Part shown: positions 8,510-18,079 of the stretch, in pieces
How the letters are laid out: each line of letters begins with the position of its first letter
How positions within the stretch are numbered: position 1 is the first letter of the stretch
The notes under the pieces: model-generated
The model's input: only the letters and a program-made list of their open reading frames with translations
Told to the model about the DNA's origin: nothing
Database searches by the model: none
DNA from: Flagellimonas sp. S3867
GTDB lineage: Bacteria > Bacteroidota > Bacteroidia > Flavobacteriales > Flavobacteriaceae
Assembly: GCF_014698935.1 (NCBI RefSeq)
Contig: NZ_JACVMN010000001.1
Location: 1,054,001-1,118,000 of the forward strand
Direction: 5' to 3'
Length of the DNA: 64,000 nucleotides
Translations under genes and position numbers: made by a program

Positions 8510-9094
8510 TTAATCGAATAACTTGTTTATTTGGGCATATTGCAGCAACATTATGGTTTTGGCATCCCTAATCTCGCCGCTGTTCATCATTTTTATGGCC
8601 TCAGAAAAGGACATTTCCATTACTTCAATATTTTCGGTTTCTTCGTCAGCGCCCCCACCTTCACTCACTCGCATATTCTCTTCATAATGACCCATAAAAA
8701 AATACAGAATCTCGGTAACAGAACCCGGAGACATATACGATTCAAATACTTTTTCAACTTTGTCAATTTTATAACCGGTCTCCTCCTCTACCTCCATTTT
8801 TATGGTCTGTTCGGCATTTCCTTTTTCCAATATTCCGGCACAGGCTTCGATCATCATTCCATCTTCATTACCATTTAAATAGGTAGGCATTCGAAATTGG
8901 CGTGTCAGCACTATAGTTCCTTTGGATTTGTTATACAACAAAATTACGGCCCCATTTCCACGATCATATGCTTCCCGGGCTTGCTCTTCCCATTCTCCAT
9001 CCTCTCTTTGATACTCAAAAGATATTTTGTTTAGAGAATACCAATTGTTGGAGAGTAATTCTTTTTTTATGTTTCTAACGTTACCGTATTTCAT
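8510..9094 (-). CDS. nudK: NudK-type Nudix hydrolase (GDP-mannose/ADP-sugar pyrophosphatase family)
   Basis: 194-residue Nudix protein. The C-terminal part of the Nudix box reads MEVEEETGY, preserving the metal-binding glutamates of REUxEExGU. The stretch ESYMSPGSVTEILYFF and the acidic segment GGGADEETENIEV closely resemble the NudK/ADP-ribose pyrophosphatase group, which cleaves sugar nucleotides to sugar phosphate and NMP. The substrate (GDP-mannose or ADP-ribose) cannot be settled by reading. Cytoplasmic. Probably co-transcribed with msrA (21-base gap). Confidence 0.85.
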   Translation of the reverse strand: MKYGNVRNIKKELLSNNWYSLNKISFEYQREDGEWEEQAREAYDRGNGAVILLYNKSKGTIVLTRQFRMPTYLNGNEDGMMIEACAGILEKGNAEQTIKMEVEEETGYKIDKVEKVFESYMSPGSVTEILYFFMGHYEENMRVSEGGGADEETENIEVMEMSFSEAIKMMNSGEIRDAKTIMLLQYAQINKLFD

Positions 9095-9151
9095 TGTAAT
9101 GGATTAATGGTTAATGGAAATTAACTGCCAAATATATGACTGATAGCAAAA

Positions 9152-9805
9152 CTATACTGACGCAGCATTGTTCAAATATTGTCGGAATGGGAGCATTTCC
9201 AAATAAGCTAGCTTAATTTTTTCCTTAAAATCGGGTTGGAAGACTTCTTTTCTGTCCAATTGGCATTCTACTCCAAAAGTTTTGTTGCGCAATAAATGAA
9301 TATGTGGGTGATCGTTGGTAAACCCTTTGGGGGCATTGGTCAATTTTTCGTCTTCATACAGTCCTCCAAAACGTTTCTTAAAGGAAGGTTTGTCCAGAAT
9401 CTCTTGCAATTCCTCGCCATTATAATCAATCCCCTCTCGAATACTGCGTAATATTTTTGGTTCTGGACGCCAGAATCCACCGGCCAACAGGCATTGTTTT
9501 ACACCAATTTCGATATAAAAATCCGCAGATTTTGGGGCTTTGTCCAAACCTGCACCAAAATGATCTTTGTATGTGGGTTTATTTGGATGGAACATGAGAT
9601 TATTATTGATTCTATTGATCCCATTTTTCCCTGGTGTTGGATAGTAATCCTCATGCAATTCAGCCATGACCAAATCCAAATCGTCCAACCACAAGATAAA
9701 GTCGTTCCGAAGCGACCTATACCACTTTCGGTTAGCATCCATCCATTCCTTGTTATTATTGTTTTGGAGTTCGGTAAGAAAGTCAAAAAGGCTTTGAAAA
9801 TTCAT
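9152..9805 (-). CDS. DUF2461 family protein
   Basis: 217 residues with the DUF2461 hallmarks: an N-terminal FLTELQNNNNKEWMDANR segment, a central NPNKPTYKDHFGAGL-like region (here HPNKPTYKDHFGAGL) and PKSADFYIEIG. No signal peptide or membrane segment. Family members are widespread cytosolic proteins of unknown activity. The gene stands alone on the minus strand between the Nudix gene and the AIM24-type gene, with gaps of 57 and 75 bases. Confidence 0.88.
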   Translation of the reverse strand: MNFQSLFDFLTELQNNNNKEWMDANRKWYRSLRNDFILWLDDLDLVMAELHEDYYPTPGKNGINRINNNLMFHPNKPTYKDHFGAGLDKAPKSADFYIEIGVKQCLLAGGFWRPEPKILRSIREGIDYNGEELQEILDKPSFKKRFGGLYEDEKLTNAPKGFTNDHPHIHLLRNKTFGVECQLDRKEVFQPDFKEKIKLAYLEMLPFRQYLNNAASV

Positions 9806-9880
9806 GTTACGAACATAGCAAAAACACCCTTAAAGTCAATTAATGGATACTAAAATTGTAAAAACAATCTTAAATAAGCC

Positions 9881-10678
9881 TTAGAATTTGTTGTCTCCCA
9901 TAACAATATCGCCCAAGCCTCCTAGAATACTACCCTCGCCCTTGTCCTTACCTCCTCGTGGAACGGCTGCTAATACCCTACCTGCCAATCGACTGAACGG
10001 TAATGACTGTACATAGACAGTTCCAGGTCCGCGCAGTGTTGCGAAAAAAAGCCCTTCGCCTCCAAATACGGTGTTCTTGATTCCGCCGACAAATTCAATA
10101 TCATAATCGACCGTTTGTGAAAAGCCCACAATGCAACCAGTATCCACTTTTAAAACCTCGCCAGGTCCCAATTCTTTTTTGGCCATGGTTCCTCCTGCAT
10201 GGACGAAGGCCATACCATCTCCTTCAAGTTTTTGCATTATAAATCCTTCTCCGCCAAATAATCCACGACCCAAGCGTTTAGAGAATTCTATTCCCACGGA
10301 GACTCCCTTGGCAGCGCATAAAAAAGCATCTTTTTGACAGATGAACTTGCCTCCTTTTTCAGAGAGATCAATAGGCAATATTTTTCCGGGATAAGGAGAG
10401 GCAAAGCTTGCTTTCTTTTTACCATGGCCAACATTTAAAAAAGCGGTCATGAAAAGACTTTCACCGGTCAATAATCGTTTTCCTGCTGAGAATAATTTAC
10501 CCAATACCCCAGAGTCTTGACCAGAGCCATCACCAAAAATGGTATCCATTTTAATATCGGTATCCATCATCATAAAGCTACCTGCTTCGGCCACAACGGC
10601 TTCTTGGGGGTCTAGTTCAATCTCTACATATTGCATCTCCTCCCCGTAAATTGTATAGTCTATTTCGTGTGCGTTCAT
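9881..10678 (-). CDS. TIGR00266/AIM24 family protein
   Basis: 265 residues from the ATG at 10678 ([20 protein letters not shown]); a further 21 codons are open upstream but begin inside a weak region. The protein has the family's glycine-rich beta pattern: [12 protein letters not shown] near the start, [20 protein letters not shown] in the middle and [23 protein letters not shown] near the end. AIM24-like bacterial proteins form beta-helical trimers; their role is unclear. No signal peptide. The glycine-rich tail ([17 protein letters not shown]) is typical. No operon partner. Confidence 0.88.
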   Translation of the reverse strand: MNAHEIDYTIYGEEMQYVEIELDPQEAVVAEAGSFMMMDTDIKMDTIFGDGSGQDSGVLGKLFSAGKRLLTGESLFMTAFLNVGHGKKKASFASPYPGKILPIDLSEKGGKFICQKDAFLCAAKGVSVGIEFSKRLGRGLFGGEGFIMQKLEGDGMAFVHAGGTMAKKELGPGEVLKVDTGCIVGFSQTVDYDIEFVGGIKNTVFGGEGLFFATLRGPGTVYVQSLPFSRLAGRVLAAVPRGGKDKGEGSILGGLGDIVMGDNKF

Positions 10679-10798
10679 TTTTGATAGTTTTTTGTTGATA
10701 ATTATTAGTTGACGGTAAAGTGGTTTTGTTACAAAAAACAACAGAGATTACAATCATTGGTAAAATGACGACCATTTAAAATTATTCAATTTGTATCA

Positions 10799-12565
10799 TC
10801 ATTTTACTTCTAGAGTTTTTCTAATAGAGACTGGTTTTCCAGTAGCTGTGAATCCCTCCAAATAGATTTCATAATTCCCAGGGACATCTGAAGTAAAAAA
10901 GTCAATATTGATTTTTCCATTTTGTAAATCCAATCGTGGAATCCATAAAAGTTGGTGCCTAAAATCGGGAAATTGATTGGTGAGAGGAGCTTCCTCACCT
11001 CCGTATCTTTGATTGAAATATCTTTTTGAAGGTAAAGGAGGGGCCAAATCGACAATTCTGATGTAATCTTTACTATAGTTTTTATAAAAATCCCCCTTTA
11101 TAGTTTCAATAGCAATAATCCCTTTATAGACAATGGCATTTACCACGCACTCTTTTCTTGAAACTTTTATTTTATTAATATCACGTGCATCATTGTCTAT
11201 GATATCATTATGTTGTTGTATCAAAATTCCATCGACCAGAACTAAAGGAGGTAGATTAAAATCCTTGTTGTCTTCATCTTCTCTAACTTGAAATTCATCC
11301 TCTCCATCTGCATTTTTTGCTACCCACACATTATCAACTACTTCCAGCATAGTTTCCCTTATCGTTGGAAATCGGGTATAATCATCCAAATTATACACTT
11401 TTGAAAATTGTCTGTAAACAGGAATTATCGGCTCTTCCGTTACGATGTTATCCGGTTTTATCTCAGCAAATGCGTTTTCTACTTGATTGTATATGTTTCG
11501 TTCTAAAATTAGATCGTTCATTTTCGGGGTTATGATCAATTTTTCGAATTCCAACTTTTCATAATCCAGATGTCCATCACTATTGAGCTCAATTTTATAA
11601 TTGTTTCTGTTTTTTCCTAAAACCTGAATAAATACTTGGTCATTTTCATATGCCTGATTTATATTGAAAAAAAAGTCGCCTTTTTCATTTGTCCTCGTAA
11701 GCTTGAGCTTAAACTGTTCACCAGGTATGGAAAGTGCCATTTTCTCATCACTCAGCGAAATATTTGATTCATTAGGAGTAATTTTTCCGGAAATCAATTC
11801 ACCTCTTATTTCCGGCAGTAATTTACTCTCAATCTGATTGGATTCATCTACTTTTCGAGTGTTAACATACCTCTGGGCAGAAGGCATCAAAGGCTTGCGA
11901 ATGGTTTCGGATTTACGAATTGATATGGAATAATTTCCATTGATAACACTTTCATTTGTGGCATTTATCGTTAGAACCGCCTGTTTACGTCTATTATATG
12001 AACTCTTGTCCATAGTCAACGTAATCCCCTCAACACCGCTTCTTTTATTCTGTTTTGTTTTATCCTGACCTGAACGTGTTTCAGTATCGACTACTTCGCG
12101 GCCCAATATGGCATCCTGGTTATTCTGGAATGGGTTTATGATACCTACATCACTTTGAAAAAAACAATTTATACCACTGTTTTTCATCCACTTCGTATAT
12201 CCCAATAGTTTATAATTCCCCGATGGGGTATTAGCTGGCACAAAGAAATCTCCTTGTCCTAAACCATTATCCAACCTTAATTTCTGACGAAACAGTACCT
12301 GTCCATCTTCACTAACCATTTCTACATAAGCAATCTTGCTAAAACTGCTGGGAAGATCAGTTCCTTCGATTAGGGAATAAACACTATACAAAAAATGCTC
12401 CCCGGCAAATAATAAGGAGGTGTTGTGATAAACATACACATATTCCAAATTGTTCCAATACCTGTCGTCCTTGGTTGTTTCTTTTTCAGTAGTAGATACT
12501 TGTGCATTGATGCAAGAAAAACTGAACGCAATCCACAATGTCATTATCTTGTATCTCATATTCAT
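10799..12565 (-). CDS. Secreted macroglobulin-like (MG2-type) protein with TonB-plug-like segment
   Basis: 588 residues from the ATG at 12565, two bases after the stop of the DUF4249 gene; a TTG 15 bases upstream is less likely. A signal peptide ends at about residue 22 (SCINAQ). Residues about 30-145 resemble an MG2 macroglobulin domain (extended protein binding a ligand by beta sandwich), with GQGDFFVPANTPSGNYKLLGYT. A later segment, PLVLVDGILIQQHND followed by NDARDINKIKV, looks like the plug domain of TonB receptors without any barrel. It closes the operon secreted protein, TonB receptor, DUF4249 protein, so it probably works with the receptor at the cell surface. The ligand is unknown. 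Confidence 0.72.
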   Translation of the reverse strand: MNMRYKIMTLWIAFSFSCINAQVSTTEKETTKDDRYWNNLEYVYVYHNTSLLFAGEHFLYSVYSLIEGTDLPSSFSKIAYVEMVSEDGQVLFRQKLRLDNGLGQGDFFVPANTPSGNYKLLGYTKWMKNSGINCFFQSDVGIINPFQNNQDAILGREVVDTETRSGQDKTKQNKRSGVEGITLTMDKSSYNRRKQAVLTINATNESVINGNYSISIRKSETIRKPLMPSAQRYVNTRKVDESNQIESKLLPEIRGELISGKITPNESNISLSDEKMALSIPGEQFKLKLTRTNEKGDFFFNINQAYENDQVFIQVLGKNRNNYKIELNSDGHLDYEKLEFEKLIITPKMNDLILERNIYNQVENAFAEIKPDNIVTEEPIIPVYRQFSKVYNLDDYTRFPTIRETMLEVVDNVWVAKNADGEDEFQVREDEDNKDFNLPPLVLVDGILIQQHNDIIDNDARDINKIKVSRKECVVNAIVYKGIIAIETIKGDFYKNYSKDYIRIVDLAPPLPSKRYFNQRYGGEEAPLTNQFPDFRHQLLWIPRLDLQNGKINIDFFTSDVPGNYEIYLEGFTATGKPVSIRKTLEVK

Positions 12566-12567
12566 AT

Positions 12568-13752
12568 TTAATCTTCCCAAAATTCAGGCACGTTAATATC
12601 TCCCAACACCGTACAATCACCACAAACCCTAGGAACAACAGCAAACTCACCTGTTAAAGGGATCGTACTATGGTATCTAACGGAATTAGAGGATACCAGT
12701 TCACCTAAACTGGGATTTTCAGAAGTGGCTTCCTCAAGCGGGGGCGGTATATAGGGTAAACAATAGTCCACATAAGGAGGGAGTGGTTCGCTAGGGAAAA
12801 AATCTTCATAATTAAAAAACAATCTTTTTGAAGACACAGAAGCCACATGAAAGAAACCCAATACATTCTCATCAGAATTACTTGTTGAGTTCACGTTGCC
12901 ACTAAAAAATCCTGGTTGAGAAGGTGAAAACAAATCATCTGCTCCGCTAGATTCATCTAATCTTTTTAAATATTCGAAAGATGCTTCGGAAATGGCAAGT
13001 TGCTTAACAAGAATGCTATATCGATGTGAAATAATATAATTATCCCTATCAATAAACCTTACCTGAAACTGTGGAACATTGTTGGCATTTGATTGCTTAG
13101 GTTTATTTAGCACAGTATCTTCAGAAACATTAGTATTAAAACAAACTCGCTCTTCCCTATCGCGAGTTACAACAACCAAAGCAGGTCCTTCAAACCTAAG
13201 CATTTGGTTATTCCATTCAGGGGGAATAATCTTGTATGTTTCCTCATAATGATAACGGTAATAATTGGAAGTCTGTGATGGTTCGTATTCCACAAATATG
13301 GCCATCCCTTCATTAATATCTTCCACTCTTGCCACACTTAAATCTTGAATTGGAGAGGGCTGGGGTGCAATAACAATATCCGAGGCATATTGACTTCCCG
13401 AACTTGTTGTCACCAATAATTGGTAACTTCTTCCTGCCTCTACCCCAAAACTGGATGTTGAAATATATTTGCCCGATGCTTCTTCTTCAAACACATATTC
13501 ATTCTGCAGATCGTCAACGACTATAACTACTGCATTTGTTTCCGGAAGTGGCACAAATTCCTCGAATCGGAATGCCCTAGTCAAAAGAACTTCTTGTCTT
13601 TTCAACTCATCGGTAATAGTGGCTTCAATAACTAGTGCGTCTTCGAAAACCTCTGTTTGGGGTTCAAACGACTCTATACAACCAAATATCAAAGACACCA
13701 TCGGTATCAACACCATATACCAGCGTGGATTTGTTGATTGATACACTTTCAT
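12568..13752 (-). CDS. DUF4249 lipoprotein
   Basis: 394 residues from the ATG at 13752. The lipobox SLIFGC puts the acylated cysteine at residue 25. The body has the DUF4249 features: a beta-rich N-terminal domain with LVIEATITDELKRQEVLLTR, and a C-terminal cysteine cluster near VVPRVCGDCTV. Proteins of this family accompany TonB-dependent receptors in Bacteroidota and are thought to sit on the outer leaflet. It lies 11 bases downstream of the receptor and 2 bases upstream of the MG2-like gene, so the three are certainly one transcript. The substrate is not evident. Confidence 0.85.
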   Translation of the reverse strand: MKVYQSTNPRWYMVLIPMVSLIFGCIESFEPQTEVFEDALVIEATITDELKRQEVLLTRAFRFEEFVPLPETNAVVIVVDDLQNEYVFEEEASGKYISTSSFGVEAGRSYQLLVTTSSGSQYASDIVIAPQPSPIQDLSVARVEDINEGMAIFVEYEPSQTSNYYRYHYEETYKIIPPEWNNQMLRFEGPALVVVTRDREERVCFNTNVSEDTVLNKPKQSNANNVPQFQVRFIDRDNYIISHRYSILVKQLAISEASFEYLKRLDESSGADDLFSPSQPGFFSGNVNSTSNSDENVLGFFHVASVSSKRLFFNYEDFFPSEPLPPYVDYCLPYIPPPLEEATSENPSLGELVSSNSVRYHSTIPLTGEFAVVPRVCGDCTVLGDINVPEFWED

Positions 13753-13763
13753 TTTTACCAATT

Positions 13764-16538
13764 TTAAAATTTAAAATTATAGGTGATCGTTGGTATCGGT
13801 ATAGAGAAGATTGAACTTTTATAAGCTCTTATCTGCCCATTTTCTGTTACAAAAAACACCGAATATGGATTATTCCTACCCAAAACATTGTAAATGGAAA
13901 TGTTCCAAAAACTATGGGCAAACTTCTTTATCTTATGATTTCCTTCAACATTAAAGCTTACATCCAGACGGTAATAGTCGGGGATACGGAACTTATTTCG
14001 ATCCGTATAAAAGGTATATTCCTTTCCTTCATACAAATAGTTACCCACCGGGTAGGTGACCGGGCGTCCAGTTTGGTATACAAAATTGGTTGAAAGGCTA
14101 AAACGCTTGCTAAATTTGTAATTGGCCACTAAACTTAGGTCATGTGGTTTATCAAAATTCGAGGGTAGGTATGCGCCATTGTTTACTCTTTCTTCTTCTG
14201 TGGCTCCATCAAACTTAATCTGGGATCGCGAATAGGTATATCCCAACCAGCCGTTTAGTTTTCCGTTGTTTTTTTTAGCTAGAAGTTCTACTCCATAAGA
14301 TTTTCCTTGGCCCTGTAGCACCCTTGTCTCAACAGCTTCATCAAGTAAAAGGTCGGCTCCCGTCTTATAATCCAGAATATTATCGAATTTCTTATAATAT
14401 CCTTCAAGGCTTAATTCATATTCATTTTCATTTAAATTTTTATGAAGTCCCAAGGTAAACTGATCGGCTCGTTGTGGTTTTATATTGATATCGGACAACT
14501 TCCATGTATCGGTCGGTGAGGCAGTGGTATTGTTGGACAAGGTATGAACATATTGGTATGTACTATTGTAACCGGCTTTTATAGAAGTATTGGGAGTTAT
14601 AAAATAACGGGTCGAAATTCTTGCTTCTGGACCTCCATAGGTTTTAATAATTTCATTTTTGTCGAAGGCTTCTGTATTGATCAATGTAGTTTCATTTCTT
14701 GGCATCCCCTCTTCATATATCCGCTGAATTGATTCTCCCAAAGCTGCAAACATGGAATATCTTAATCCGAGATTAACAGATAATTTTTTGTTGATTTTAA
14801 AATCATCTGAAATAAATATGGCGGCCTCAACACCTCTTTCCTCAGGAATAAACACTGAAGGAACAACAGTTTCACTCGCCAAAGGTTCTATGCTTCCTGG
14901 CTCAACATTGTACAATTTTCCAGAAATACCATAATCAAAATTATGCGAATCATTGTGCAAATATTTCATCTTCAACTTTAGCAGCGTCTCATTGATACGA
15001 TACTTCAGTTTAAAGTCATTGACTGAAGCAGCATCAACATCAAAATCTATGTTAAAGCTATAATTGCTATTAGCCAATATGAATTCTCCTTTAGTTTTAT
15101 TGTTAAACTTATGGGACCACTCTATTGAAAAAGATTGGTTGCTATAACTATATAAAGAATCTCTGGTAATGTTAAAAGCATCATCACTATAGTATCCCAT
15201 GGCACTTATGGAATTTTTTTCGTCAAGTTTATGATTGTATTTAGCGATAATGTCGAAAAAAGAGGCTTCGTTGTTTCGTAAATCCTCTTCTTTTAAAGAT
15301 CTTAATATCCATTTTGAATAGGTTGCCCTACCTCCTATTAAAAAAGATGCTTTTTCCTCAACTACCGGTATTTCTAAAGTGAGGTTTCCAGTTACCGGTC
15401 CTATGGAAGCTTCGCCTGAAAATTTTTTGGGATTTCCATCTTTTGTCTTGATGTCGAATACCGAAGAGAGTCTCCCCCCAAATTCAGCTGGGATATTACC
15501 TTTGTACACATCCACATTACTTGATGTAAAAGGATTGACGGCAGAAAAAAGTCCAAAAAAATGAGATGGATTATAGAGTACTGCATGATCCAAAAGTATA
15601 AGGTTTTGATCAGCTCTACCTCCCCTGACGTTGTATCCCGAAGCTCCTTCCCCTGCGGTTGAAATACCGGGTAGAGTGGTAGCAACCTTAAAAATATCTC
15701 TTTCGCCCAACACTAGAGGGATTTTCTTGATCTCTTTGACTTCTATCTGCAAGACTCCTCCTATTGTCCTTTCAATATTATCATTCCGATTACCTTTTAC
15801 CACCACTTCATCAAGCATTTCAAAACTCTCGTCAAGTTCAAAATCGAGATTTCCGTCTCCGTATAAAATGATCTTTTGTAGCTCTCCCTGTATACCCAAC
15901 CCACTTACCTCAATCATATGGGGACCGAGAGGTAAATCGATAGTATAGTAGCCTTGGGCATTAGTCGTGGTACCTTTTCCAGTTCCTTGTACCAATATGG
16001 CTAAATCTGGTATAGGTTGCCCATTTATGGAGTTAACGGCAGATCCGGTAAGCGTGGCGGATTGCTTTAATCGACCCTTGCTTTCTTTTCCTATTCTAAC
16101 AAGCTGGTTAGTTTTTTGCGCAAGCTCATCATCTTCTTTATGCAAAATGGGCAAAATATCTTTGTCATCTTCAATTTCCGGTACTATTGAATCGATTTTG
16201 GATGTAACAAAAAAGTCTTCAGGTAGCTTGTCGTAAATAACATTACCTCTGGTCAGGATAATTCTTTGACCTTCCATCATGTAATAGTTGATGTCGGTAT
16301 CTTTAAAAAGTTGGCCAAGAACTTCGTTGATCGACACACTATCAAAATTCCCGGAAACGGAATCACCGGACAACCATTCATTGACATAAAAAAAACTGTA
16401 ATCCGTTGTTTTCTGAATATGGGACACCACTTCTTTCAAAGACCAATTTTCAAAGGACATTGTTATTTGATTCTCTTGGGTCTGCGAAAAACCAAAAAAA
16501 GAACCCAGTAAAATACACAGGATAACTAGAGCTTTCAT
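13764..16538 (-). CDS. TonB-dependent receptor with STN domain
   Basis: 924 residues from the ATG at 16538 (signal peptide ending GFSQT). The domains in order are an STN secretin/TonB short N-terminal domain (about 28-105), a carboxypeptidase-regulatory-like domain (about 165-245, LTGSAVNSINGQPIPDLAIL), a plug (about 260-390, with GYNVRGGRADQNLILLDHA) and a 22-strand-type barrel ending IPTITYNFKF. STN domains normally signal to a FecR-type anti-sigma factor, but no FecR or ECF sigma gene is nearby. It is not an obvious SusC, since no SusD is adjacent. The operon partners are a secreted protein upstream and DUF4249 and MG2-like proteins downstream. Confidence 0.92.
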   Translation of the reverse strand: MKALVILCILLGSFFGFSQTQENQITMSFENWSLKEVVSHIQKTTDYSFFYVNEWLSGDSVSGNFDSVSINEVLGQLFKDTDINYYMMEGQRIILTRGNVIYDKLPEDFFVTSKIDSIVPEIEDDKDILPILHKEDDELAQKTNQLVRIGKESKGRLKQSATLTGSAVNSINGQPIPDLAILVQGTGKGTTTNAQGYYTIDLPLGPHMIEVSGLGIQGELQKIILYGDGNLDFELDESFEMLDEVVVKGNRNDNIERTIGGVLQIEVKEIKKIPLVLGERDIFKVATTLPGISTAGEGASGYNVRGGRADQNLILLDHAVLYNPSHFFGLFSAVNPFTSSNVDVYKGNIPAEFGGRLSSVFDIKTKDGNPKKFSGEASIGPVTGNLTLEIPVVEEKASFLIGGRATYSKWILRSLKEEDLRNNEASFFDIIAKYNHKLDEKNSISAMGYYSDDAFNITRDSLYSYSNQSFSIEWSHKFNNKTKGEFILANSNYSFNIDFDVDAASVNDFKLKYRINETLLKLKMKYLHNDSHNFDYGISGKLYNVEPGSIEPLASETVVPSVFIPEERGVEAAIFISDDFKINKKLSVNLGLRYSMFAALGESIQRIYEEGMPRNETTLINTEAFDKNEIIKTYGGPEARISTRYFITPNTSIKAGYNSTYQYVHTLSNNTTASPTDTWKLSDINIKPQRADQFTLGLHKNLNENEYELSLEGYYKKFDNILDYKTGADLLLDEAVETRVLQGQGKSYGVELLAKKNNGKLNGWLGYTYSRSQIKFDGATEEERVNNGAYLPSNFDKPHDLSLVANYKFSKRFSLSTNFVYQTGRPVTYPVGNYLYEGKEYTFYTDRNKFRIPDYYRLDVSFNVEGNHKIKKFAHSFWNISIYNVLGRNNPYSVFFVTENGQIRAYKSSIFSIPIPTITYNFKF

Positions 16539-16543
16539 TCTCA

Positions 16544-17329
16544 CTAAAGTTCTCTTTTTCTTTCTTCCAAGTCACTCACGATTCCTAATATTTTGATTAG
16601 ATATAGTTCTTTGTTGACTTTCCTATAAGAATCGGCAATATTCCTATTAATTTGGCTCTTGTATTCGGGGAAAATTTTGACAATATCTTTTTTACTCTTG
16701 ATATTGTAGCAAGAACCCTTATATCCCAAAGTATATTTGTTATCGCTTACAAACTCATGGTAGATCCTATTTCCCTCATACCTGGTATATCTCTGTTTGC
16801 TGTTTTTTTTAAAAAAAGAAAAAAAAGTGGTTTCAATGAGAATTTCTTGAAAACCATGGACATAACTTGTTTTGTCCTTTTCACAATCAATCTTCTTGAA
16901 CTTATGTTCCCCAATAACAAACTCATCTATTCGGTCCTTAACGAGACGTAACATTTTTAATCCAACATCACTCCTAAGACCCAAAAGTACCTGATCTTCG
17001 TAAAGATCGTATTTCATTTCAATATTAAAATAAGACTCTCCTCCATAAACAACATTTCCAGACAAATACTCTGAAGAACTAAAAAATCTATGCGAATCCT
17101 TAAAGAAAACATATTCCTCAACTACTAAGGTTCCTTCATATAAATTGGAATTTTCAGTCCCGGTTACTTCATCGAACCATTTGTAATACTCACTTTCGTT
17201 GTTTTTGACTTGGGCAAAGGTTAGTTGGACACAAATAAGCAACAAAGACACTGCAATCATGACTTTGCACTCCTTTACAGAATTTTTTTCTTCAGGAAGG
17301 ATTTTTGGTTTCACGTAATAACCCAACAT
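16544..17329 (-). CDS. Hypothetical exported protein, first gene of the TonB receptor operon
   Basis: 261 residues. A hydrophobic stretch VMIAVSLLLICVQLTFAQ looks like a signal peptide cleaved after FAQ, preceded by a basic 23-residue leader if the ATG at 17329 is used; the ATG at 17260 would give a signal lacking positive charge. The mature part is beta-rich and lysine-rich with many aromatic residues and no recognised motif. Its stop lies six bases before the receptor start, which implies co-translation. The length and context resemble secreted accessory proteins of receptor operons, but I do not recognise the family. Confidence 0.7.
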   Translation of the reverse strand: MLGYYVKPKILPEEKNSVKECKVMIAVSLLLICVQLTFAQVKNNESEYYKWFDEVTGTENSNLYEGTLVVEEYVFFKDSHRFFSSSEYLSGNVVYGGESYFNIEMKYDLYEDQVLLGLRSDVGLKMLRLVKDRIDEFVIGEHKFKKIDCEKDKTSYVHGFQEILIETTFFSFFKKNSKQRYTRYEGNRIYHEFVSDNKYTLGYKGSCYNIKSKKDIVKIFPEYKSQINRNIADSYRKVNKELYLIKILGIVSDLEERKREL

Positions 17330-17408
17330 TTAAAAGATTTAATAATAGAAACGAATGGTATTTATCCATTCAAATTAGAGATTTAATGCCTAAAAGAATT
17401 ACTATTTA

Positions 17409-17452
17409 GACGAGTAACCCTACAATTGACGAGTTCTACACTATTTGGACGA
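17409..17452 (-). promoter_or_regulatory. Three phased TCGTC direct repeats upstream of the TonB receptor operon
   Basis: On the minus strand TCGTC occurs three times at starts 17452, 17432 and 17413, spaced 20 and 19 bases, so all three face the same side of the helix. Flanks are similar: TCGTCCAAATAGT, TCGTCAATTG and TCGTCTAAATAGT. They lie about 80-125 bases upstream of the operon start. Direct repeats with this spacing are typical of LytTR-type operators; the protein is not known. Confidence 0.5.
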
Positions 17453-17510
17453 TTTACAGGAATGCCCAATTCCTATTTTAAATAAAGTGGAAGAAACGAA
17501 TTCATAAAAT

Positions 17511-17535
17511 AAAAAAAGCAGCCAAAATTGGCTGC
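17511..17535 (-). terminator. Terminator of the DUF1508 gene
   Basis: Stem GCAGCCAA / TTGGCTGC with a very short AA loop, followed on the minus strand by seven T residues. It starts about 50 bases after the DUF1508 stop. Confidence 0.8.
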
Positions 17536-17583
17536 CTTAATTTGCATTACACCGCAATTGGGTGCTATAATTCCGCTCTAACT

Positions 17584-17913
17584 TTAAGAGTTATCCTCTA
17601 CATCGGCATCGGGGGCATTCTTCTTTACAGACGCTATACCATTTTCCATGGCTGAAGTGGATGTATACATTTCACTTTTACCGATGACCTGGCCATTGGA
17701 GGCTTTAAGGTTAAAGTATGGACTGCCATCTTTGGCTGTTTTGCGATCAAAACGATCATCATTCTTCGAATTGGTCCTCACAGATTCAATACCATTTTCA
17801 CAGGCAGACTTGCTATTGTACTGTTCACTGGTTAGAATCACCTGACCATTCCCTGCCTTAAGGTTAAACATTGTTTTACCCGAGTTAGTGGTTTTAATTT
17901 CAAATTTTCCCAT
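17584..17913 (-). CDS. DUF1508 (YegP-like) two-repeat protein
   Basis: 109 residues made of two tandem DUF1508 repeats, each with the pattern FEIK/FDRK...G...FNLKAxNGQVI..SE.Y.S...ENGI.SV. The first covers about residues 3-50 and the second about 54-100. No signal peptide; the acidic tail is APDADVEDNS. Members are small cytosolic proteins of unknown role, often induced in stationary phase. The gene stands alone with its own terminator. Confidence 0.92.
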   Translation of the reverse strand: MGKFEIKTTNSGKTMFNLKAGNGQVILTSEQYNSKSACENGIESVRTNSKNDDRFDRKTAKDGSPYFNLKASNGQVIGKSEMYTSTSAMENGIASVKKNAPDADVEDNS

Positions 17914-18079
17914 GTGTGCTTAGTTTTCTATTAATTACTGTTAATGGTGAAATTACTAAAAATTAGTAATTTCCCTAAGATATGAAGTTTAATCGTTATG
18001 TCATATGTTTCCATGTAAATTGAAACTAAAAATCTTTCCTTTAATTCTGCTATTGGAATTTTCCATAACCTTGCCCCAG

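Noticed and set aside
13764..16538. SusC-type receptor of the beta-glucan locus
   Set aside because: It lies 21 kb from that locus on a separate operon, has an STN domain and has no SusD neighbour.
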